64,000 nucleotides of DNA from Chrysochromulina tobinii. Lineage: Eukaryota; Haptophyta; Prymnesiales; Chrysochromulinaceae. Location of the stretch: contig JWZX01003407.1 of assembly GCA_001275005.1 (NCBI GenBank), positions 1-64,000 of the forward strand, in the 5' to 3' direction. A program made the position numbers and the translations under genes. Shown in pieces: positions 58,842 to 64,000 of this stretch; position 1 is the stretch's first letter, and each line of letters begins with the position of its first letter. The notes beneath the pieces are model-generated. The model saw nothing but the letters and a program-made list of their open reading frames with translations. It was not told the DNA's origin and did no database searches.

Positions 58842-61800
58842 TCAAGGGCGGAGCTCATTCGAGGGGTCGCGTTGCTGCGTGCGCGGCATGGTTCGCCCGG
58901 CAGCCGTGGGTGGCTGCGTGGTCGCTGGTGTGCGCTTCCAAACGACGCGCTTGGTCGCCTCTGACACCTTTGGCGGCGTGACTACCGGCTGGAGCAGGCA
59001 GCCGAGGGCCTGCGAAGTTCGTCCAGTCGGCGGCCGGCGTGAGTCAAACGAGAGCACCACCGCCTGACGCGTGCCCGTGCGCCGCTCGTAGAGGGCCTCT
59101 ACGCTGAGAGCTGTGGGGAACTCGTCCAGCAGGCGCATGGGGGAGACGTGCTGCGCCAGGTCGCGTACGAGCATCGTCAACGGCACGAGTGGGCGCCGAT
59201 TGTCGACCACAGTCGGGGCCGCCGACGAGGCCGCCGATGAGGCCAATACCTTCGATGCCGTGAAGGCAGCGGTCGAAGTGGCCGGGTCGGAGGGCTGCGA
59301 GGGTTTCTCGTACGGTGCGGGCGCCATCGCAAACACTGCGAGTGGCGGCGCCGACAGCGCCGCCGGGGCAAGGTCAATGCGCGGGGCGGCAGGGAGTGCA
59401 AGCGACGCATCCGCAGTCAGGTTGGCGACGGCGACCAGGTGCTCATCGAGGTCGATGCGGGCCGCCGCGGCTGAGCGGAGCATGCGCTCCCGCTTGAAGG
59501 ACTCCCTCGCCGCGGCCGCCCGGGCGGCAGCCGCAGCCACCTCGTCCGCTTCTGCCGCAGCCGCGGCCGCCTCGGTGCGCTTCTGCATACGCTCGAGCTC
59601 GGCGGCGAGAGTAGCGCCGTGCGCCTCCGCTCTGCGTCGCGCCGTCTCGAGTGCCTTGACCTGCGAGCGCGTCGTCTCGGCCACCGCGGCCGCCTCTTCG
59701 TGCGCCACGGCGAGGGCCGCCTTGGCTTTCTCTGCCTCGGTACGCAGCGCGGCCGCCTTCGCATCCGCATCGACGGCGAGCTTGCGCCGGCTCTCGCGCT
59801 CCTGCGCGAGCTGCTCGCGCGTGCGCTTGAGCTGCAGATCGGTCTCTAGGAGTTGCACGTCGCCCTGGGACATCGCGGCGTAGATTTCATGCTTCAGACG
59901 CTCGAGCTCCACGTTGGCGAGCGCGAGCGCCTCCTCGGCCTGCGCCGCGCGCCCCGCGTACCTCTCGGCCGAGCCGCGCGCCGCCTTGGCGTCTGTGCGG
60001 GCCTGCTGGAGCGCACCCTCCGCCGCGCGCTCCGCCGCCTTCGCCGCTTGCAGCTTCGCATCGAGCTCGCTCTTCTCGGCCTCCATCTCGGCACGCTGCA
60101 GCCCTTGCGTCGCAAGCTCCTGCTCGCGCCGCGTGTGTGCCGCCTGCAGGTCGGCGCGGAAGTGCGCCTCGCGCTGCTCCCACTGCACCTGCACGCGCAT
60201 CTGCTGCGCCGCGTGCGCCTCCTCCGCCTCTGCCAGCTGCTGCCGAAGCTGCGCGCTCGCCGCGGCGGCATCGGCGGCCGCACGCGCGGCACTCATGGCC
60301 TGCGCCTGCTGCGCGCGGCGCGCCTCCTGCGCCTGCTCGCGCGCCGAGTTGAGCTCGAGCTGGAGCGACGCCACACGCGCGTGTGCCGTGACGCCCATCG
60401 CGCTCAACTCGGCGCTCTCGCTCTGTTCCTCGGCTGCCCGGGTCGCCCGTGCGAGCGTCGCCTCGAGCGCCGTCACACGCTCCTGGGCGAGAGCCGCGCG
60501 AGTCCGCTCCTCGTCGGCGCGCGACGCCTCGGCCTCGGCGAGAGACGAGAGGTGCGCCGCCGACGCCTCGGCCTTGGCGAGAGCCTGGGCCGCCTCGGCC
60601 GCCTCGGTCACCGCCGCCGCCGCACGCTCGCGCTCCGCGGCCGCGCTCGCCTCCGACTCCCGCAGCGCTTGCCGGAGCGTATGTACTTCGGCCAGCGCGG
60701 CCTGCACGCGCCTGCGCCGCGCCGCGAGCAGCTTCGTGAGGAGCTGGCGCCGCCGCTCCGCCTCCTCGCGCACGCGCGTGAGCTCAGCCGCATGGCTCAC
60801 CTGCACAGCGCTCTTCGCATGGTCCTCTATGAGCGTGCGTTGGGCGGTGAGCTTGTAAGCGAGCGCCGCCGTCGCGTCCATCTGGCGCTCGAGCTCGGCA
60901 CGCTGCGCGTGCGCTGCCTCGAGCGCTGCCTCGCCACGCGCGAGCCGCCGGGCATACTCAGCGAGTCGCTTCTCGGCTTCCTCCAGATCGGCGGCGCGCC
61001 GCTCTGCCAACGATTCGATCGCCCCCCGCTCGGCGCTCGTCAAGTTGAGCTCTGCCTGCAGGAGGAGCATGGACTCCTCGAGAGCGGCGTGCGAGCGGCG
61101 CAGGCTGTGCGCATGCACGCCCAAGGCGACCGCGCCCGCCACCGCCGACGCCGCACCCGCCGCCACCGCTGCGGGCGCCTCGGTTATCGCGACCAAGGCG
61201 CCCGCATGCGTAGCCTGCCCCGCAGCGGCGGCGTGCACTGCCGCGCTAGTGGCCGCGCTCGAGGCCCGCGCGATGGCAGAGCTCGTGAGAGCCTTGGTGC
61301 TCGCAGCCAGCGCGCCGCTCACCTCGCGCGCCGTCGCCTCGGGGTCTGCACGCACGCGCGCGGCGAAGCCCTGGGCGCCGTCTCGGGCGCTCGTCGCCAG
61401 GTATCGGGCGCTCGTCGCCGCGTGTGTTGTCGCTTGTACCGACGCGGCGACGACGGGGGTGACCGCCGCACGCACGTCGTGGGCGGCGCGGGAGAGGCCG
61501 GCCGAGGTCGCCGTCGACGCCGCGGCGAGCGCGGACGAGGTGGAGGCGGCTGCGGCCGTAGCTGCCTCGCGCGCTTGGCCGATACGGCCGGCGACTGCCT
61601 CCGCACGGCGGCGGAAGACGGTCGTGGGCGCCATGCCGCGCATGAGGCGATTGGTGTTGTCCTCGGCGATGTGGCTAGCTCCTGATGCCGCCGGCGTGCG
61701 TTGCGAAGAGATAGCGACCGCTGAAGGCATGTCATACGCGGTGGAGGGGGGCCCCAACAGGTTCCCCATGAGGCCGAGAGGGAGGCCGAGAAGGGCGGCC

Positions 61801-62069
61801 GTGAGGCACGCGCGCGCGACCGCACGGACGATCATGCTCTGGACGAAGCGGAAGACGTTGAAAAGCACCGTGAGCGGCGCAGCCGGCTGGGCGGCCAGAG
61901 GAGAGCGCGCCGCCGCCATGATCGGCAAAGCGACGAGCGCCGTGGCCCCAGGAGGCCAATGGACTGCAATCTGGGGGGGCGCGGTTGAGAGGGCATGTGC
62001 GCCGGGCAGTCTTGACGGGCCTGTGGGCGCGTAAGCGCCCACGATGGCGAGGATGGCCGTGGCTATCAT
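58842..62069 (-). CDS. Long Ala/Glu-rich coiled-coil protein with N-terminal membrane segment
   Basis: 1075 aa from the ATG at 62069. A signal-like start (MIATAILAIVGAYA) is followed by hydrophobic segments around residues 66-105 (FVQSMIVRAVARACLTAALLGLPLGLMGNLLG). Then come Ala/Ser/Thr-rich helices and a ~550-residue heptad coiled coil (LEESMLLLQAELNLTSAE and on), rich in Ala, Glu and Arg. The C-terminus has LVPLTMLVRDLAQHVSPMRLLDEF and SVEALYERRTGTRQAVVLSF, which look structured. No family recognised. It may be an organelle-membrane tether or scaffold. The GC-biased coiled coil produces long antisense open frames, which I discount. Confidence 0.7.
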   Translation of the reverse strand: MIATAILAIVGAYAPTGPSRLPGAHALSTAPPQIAVHWPPGATALVALPIMAAARSPLAAQPAAPLTVLFNVFRFVQSMIVRAVARACLTAALLGLPLGLMGNLLGPPSTAYDMPSAVAISSQRTPAASGASHIAEDNTNRLMRGMAPTTVFRRRAEAVAGRIGQAREAATAAAASTSSALAAASTATSAGLSRAAHDVRAAVTPVVAASVQATTHAATSARYLATSARDGAQGFAARVRADPEATAREVSGALAASTKALTSSAIARASSAATSAAVHAAAAGQATHAGALVAITEAPAAVAAGAASAVAGAVALGVHAHSLRRSHAALEESMLLLQAELNLTSAERGAIESLAERRAADLEEAEKRLAEYARRLARGEAALEAAHAQRAELERQMDATAALAYKLTAQRTLIEDHAKSAVQVSHAAELTRVREEAERRRQLLTKLLAARRRRVQAALAEVHTLRQALRESEASAAAERERAAAAVTEAAEAAQALAKAEASAAHLSSLAEAEASRADEERTRAALAQERVTALEATLARATRAAEEQSESAELSAMGVTAHARVASLQLELNSAREQAQEARRAQQAQAMSAARAAADAAAASAQLRQQLAEAEEAHAAQQMRVQVQWEQREAHFRADLQAAHTRREQELATQGLQRAEMEAEKSELDAKLQAAKAAERAAEGALQQARTDAKAARGSAERYAGRAAQAEEALALANVELERLKHEIYAAMSQGDVQLLETDLQLKRTREQLAQERESRRKLAVDADAKAAALRTEAEKAKAALAVAHEEAAAVAETTRSQVKALETARRRAEAHGATLAAELERMQKRTEAAAAAAEADEVAAAAARAAAARESFKRERMLRSAAAARIDLDEHLVAVANLTADASLALPAAPRIDLAPAALSAPPLAVFAMAPAPYEKPSQPSDPATSTAAFTASKVLASSAASSAAPTVVDNRRPLVPLTMLVRDLAQHVSPMRLLDEFPTALSVEALYERRTGTRQAVVLSFDSRRPPTGRTSQALGCLLQPVVTPPKVSEATKRVVWKRTPATTQPPTAAGRTMPRTQQRDPSNELRP

Positions 62070-62380
62070 TTTGGCGGGGGGAAAGAGATGATGAGCCGTC
62101 CGCCCGCGATCCCGCGACGAGGTGCACGGACGGCTTTTTGGTCGAACGCCACGCTACAATTGTATCCACATACCACACATGCATCATCAGTGCGCCGCGT
62201 GCCTCCGGTCTGACGAGCCGTCTCGACGGCCGCGCGGGCTCCCGGAAAGCGCGCCGCCGCCCTCGTCGGCACGCCTCTCTCTACTTCAGATCTTCAGTCT
62301 ACACGCGCTTCAAAGCCCAGGTCATGCCCAGGGCGCGCGGCACGACGCAGCCTTCCAAGAAGATTCCAAAGATGTCAGAG
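62070..62380. other. Intergenic between two minus-strand genes
   Basis: Promoter of the long coiled-coil gene and 3' flank of the next. Nothing recognised. Confidence 0.4.
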
Positions 62381-63262
62381 TCAGATGCTGAGGGCACGCG
62401 TGACGGCCACCATGCTGTTGACAACAGCTAACGAAAACAGATCGAATGGCAGCTGCAGGAAAGCCCCTGCCCAACTCATCGTGGCCGACAGCGCCATAGG
62501 CGGGTCTGCCGCCATGAGCAGCCGCAATGGGCCGGGAAGCACACCGAGCAGAACGAGGAAGAGCAGGGGTGTCGCCGCCACCGCACGGGCTGGCTTCAAC
62601 ATCTGCACGACCGAGGACGCAACGAACACGGCAAGAAGTGCACTGTGCTCGTAGCTCGCTAGCACCAGTGACCGTCGAATGGCAAGCCATGCTAGCAGTG
62701 CACCGCTGAACGGCGGCAGGTAGCTCCCGAAGGTCGCCCCTGCAGTCGCCATCTGGAGCATAGCATCCTGTAGCACCGTCGCAATCTGGAGCATGACCGC
62801 GCCGAGCAGGACTGCGATGGTCAGCGCCGTGCGAATGACCTTCTGGAATGCGGCCACAACCAGGAGCGTGCCCTTCTTCGGAAGCAGCAACGCCGGTTGG
62901 AAATTGGGTGCGATCAGTGACGGCGACCTGGAGGCCGCGAAGGCGGAAACCGCACCATTCGTTTTGGTCACCATGGGTGGCGAAGGCGAGGCGACTGGCC
63001 GCAAAGCGCCATCCGCAAAGCCCGTCTGCGTGCGCTCCTGGAGGCAGCGCTTGGCAAGTTGCAGCTCCTCTATCGTCTCGCGCAGCGAGGGTAACGCCTC
63101 CGAGTCCAGCTCGTTGAGGTACTCGATTGTTTTTGCGATCTCACGATTGATCAGGGCTTGATCAATGCTAGCCGAGGCACACACAATCGAGTATCGTACT
63201 GAAGTCACGGGCAGCGGCGCCAGCAATGGCGGCACGTGTAGCACCGGTATCGCGGCGATCAT
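62381..63262 (-). CDS. Multi-spanning membrane protein of unknown function
   Basis: 293 aa from the ATG at 63262. Hydrophobic leader (MIAAIPVLHVPPLLAPLPV), then a soluble helical part (REIAKTIEYLNELDSEALPSLRETIEELQLAKRCLQE), then about five hydrophobic spans between residues 135 and 285. The leader plus linker could be a plastid presequence. I do not recognise the family. Confidence 0.62.
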   Translation of the reverse strand: MIAAIPVLHVPPLLAPLPVTSVRYSIVCASASIDQALINREIAKTIEYLNELDSEALPSLRETIEELQLAKRCLQERTQTGFADGALRPVASPSPPMVTKTNGAVSAFAASRSPSLIAPNFQPALLLPKKGTLLVVAAFQKVIRTALTIAVLLGAVMLQIATVLQDAMLQMATAGATFGSYLPPFSGALLAWLAIRRSLVLASYEHSALLAVFVASSVVQMLKPARAVAATPLLFLVLLGVLPGPLRLLMAADPPMALSATMSWAGAFLQLPFDLFSLAVVNSMVAVTRALSI

Positions 63263-63544
63263 CGAATGCTACAGGAATCCTGTCGAGAGAACACCTCTCC
63301 TCTCAGACACAAGTGTGACAAGCGAAGCGGCATTTGCCCTAAACCGCGTGATGTGGGGAATGTGGTTTGTTTATCACGGGCTACAGGAATCTGAAACAGC
63401 GCGTATCTGCTGTGATCGGCCGCCGAGAGGAAATCCCGCGACCTCCAATTTTGTCTTCTTTCGCCTGGCTTGTTTTTGGCATTTTCACGGCCCACGTTCA
63501 AAAGAATCGCACCCAAGACCAATGTCTTCCGGCGTGCTGCTCCC
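63263..63544. promoter_or_regulatory. Divergent promoter, membrane protein / IQ protein
   Basis: 282 bp between the two starts. No TTCACAC or TACATGTA motif. Confidence 0.35.
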
Positions 63545-63907
63545 ATGAATGGCTCTAATCCAATCGCGGACGCCGCCCGCAGCTGGCTGACAGAAGCTGT
63601 CTGTTGCGTGCGGCGCAAAGTGCCAGGCAAGCGCGATGAATATGATGCGCTCAAGCAGGCTCTTCTTCGGAAGAAGGAAGAGGTTCGACGACTTCAGGAG
63701 CAGTGTGCAGCTCTTGAAAAAAAGGCCAGCACGGACGAACAGCCACTGGACGTGCTGCCCACAGATGAAGCCGCGAAGCGCATACAGGCGGTACACCGGG
63801 GGCATCTATCGCGTCGCGGTGACGGGCAGCAAAGCAGTGAGGGGTACCGACCAGCTTCACACTCTAGTGCGATGGGTGGCGGAGGATCCACAATTTTGCA
63901 TGAATAA
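63545..63907 (+). CDS. Small IQ-motif coiled-coil protein
   Basis: 120 aa from the ATG at 63545 (MNGSNPIADAARSW). A charged helix (DEYDALKQALLRKKEEVRRLQEQ) is followed by an IQ motif, AAKRIQAVHRGHLSRR (IQxxxRGxxxR), which binds calmodulin or myosin-light-chain-like proteins. The tail is Gly/Ser-rich. The frame is open further upstream, so the start is not certain; the 3' end could also be spliced onto later exons. Confidence 0.65.
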   Translation: MNGSNPIADAARSWLTEAVCCVRRKVPGKRDEYDALKQALLRKKEEVRRLQEQCAALEKKASTDEQPLDVLPTDEAAKRIQAVHRGHLSRRGDGQQSSEGYRPASHSSAMGGGGSTILHE

Positions 63908-64000
63908 TAAGGGGCCAAGGCCAAGAGCTGGTGTTCCGTCTCTGCGTCGCTGTGTCGGTTCACGAACTATACGAGGATTATATGGGCCCAGGGGGCTAGG

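Noticed and set aside
59853-61685. 610-codon plus-strand frame opposite the long coiled-coil gene
   Set aside because: It is an Arg/Leu/His-rich antisense shadow of a GC-rich heptad coiled coil and has no domain.
1-64000. CRISPR arrays, prophage or bacterial contamination
   Set aside because: No spaced direct repeats of CRISPR type were seen. Introns, nuclear gene families and eukaryote-only proteins run throughout, and bacterial-like genes (FadE, flavodoxin) carry introns.

Overview
The window is nuclear DNA from a eukaryotic alga, most likely one with a red-derived secondary plastid (haptophyte or pelagophyte-like stramenopile). Eukaryotic marks are spliceosomal introns, UPF1, AATF, GPATCH1, NDUFB8, CHCHD5, Sec66 and an OTU deubiquitinase. 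Algal marks are DXS, a cis-prenyltransferase, a desaturase and an FAD monooxygenase whose N-termini look like signal or bipartite plastid-targeting sequences. There is also a UGA-encoded (selenocysteine) MsrA, a bacterial-type FadE acyl-CoA dehydrogenase and a bZIP protein lacking the usual invariant Asn. The species is not determined. No rRNA, convincing tRNA, CRISPR array or virus was seen.

Layout: about 32 genes on 64 kb, mostly intron-poor. I inferred nine short introns (67-270 nt, GT-AG) from frame changes inside conserved proteins. In order: UPF1(-), giant GAF protein(+), FN3/TM/adaptin-ear-like(-), PDZ-tetraspanin(+), Sec66(-), coiled-coil(+), TLDc(-), CHCHD5(+), FkbM methyltransferase(-), NDUFB8(+), GPATCH1(+), a 0.95 kb inverted-repeat-flanked segment, KCTD-like BTB(-), RING E3(+), flavodoxin(-), glycosyltransferase(+), bZIP(+), unknown(+), EMC6/RAB5IF-like(-), DXS(+), AATF(+), FadE(-), cis-prenyltransferase(+), aspartate aminotransferase(-), plastid-type membrane protein(-), FAD monooxygenase(+), kinase/inositol-kinase-like fusion(+), MsrA(-), UBA-OTU-PDZ-PH protein(+), fatty-acid desaturase(+), long coiled-coil protein(-), membrane protein(-) and an IQ-motif protein(+).

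Twenty-four of these genes form twelve head-to-head pairs with start codons only 58-340 bp apart, so shared bidirectional promoters are the rule. A heptamer, TTCACAC, lies 8-53 nt upstream of the chosen ATG in ten genes, in the sense orientation; it looks like a core-promoter or initiator element. A palindrome, TACATGTA, occurs seven times, always between genes.

The most notable items are: (1) the selenocysteine MsrA with UGA at the catalytic position; (2) a Ser/Thr kinase fused to an inositol-polyphosphate-kinase fold whose catalytic motif is destroyed; (3) an FN3 receptor-like protein with a beta-adaptin appendage-like tail; (4) a Sec66 intron that carries a CAG/CTG repeat and stays in frame if retained; (5) UPF1 lacking most ligands of one zinc site. 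Three genes (tetraspanin, coiled-coil, FadE) need an unexplained one-base frame correction and may contain assembly errors.
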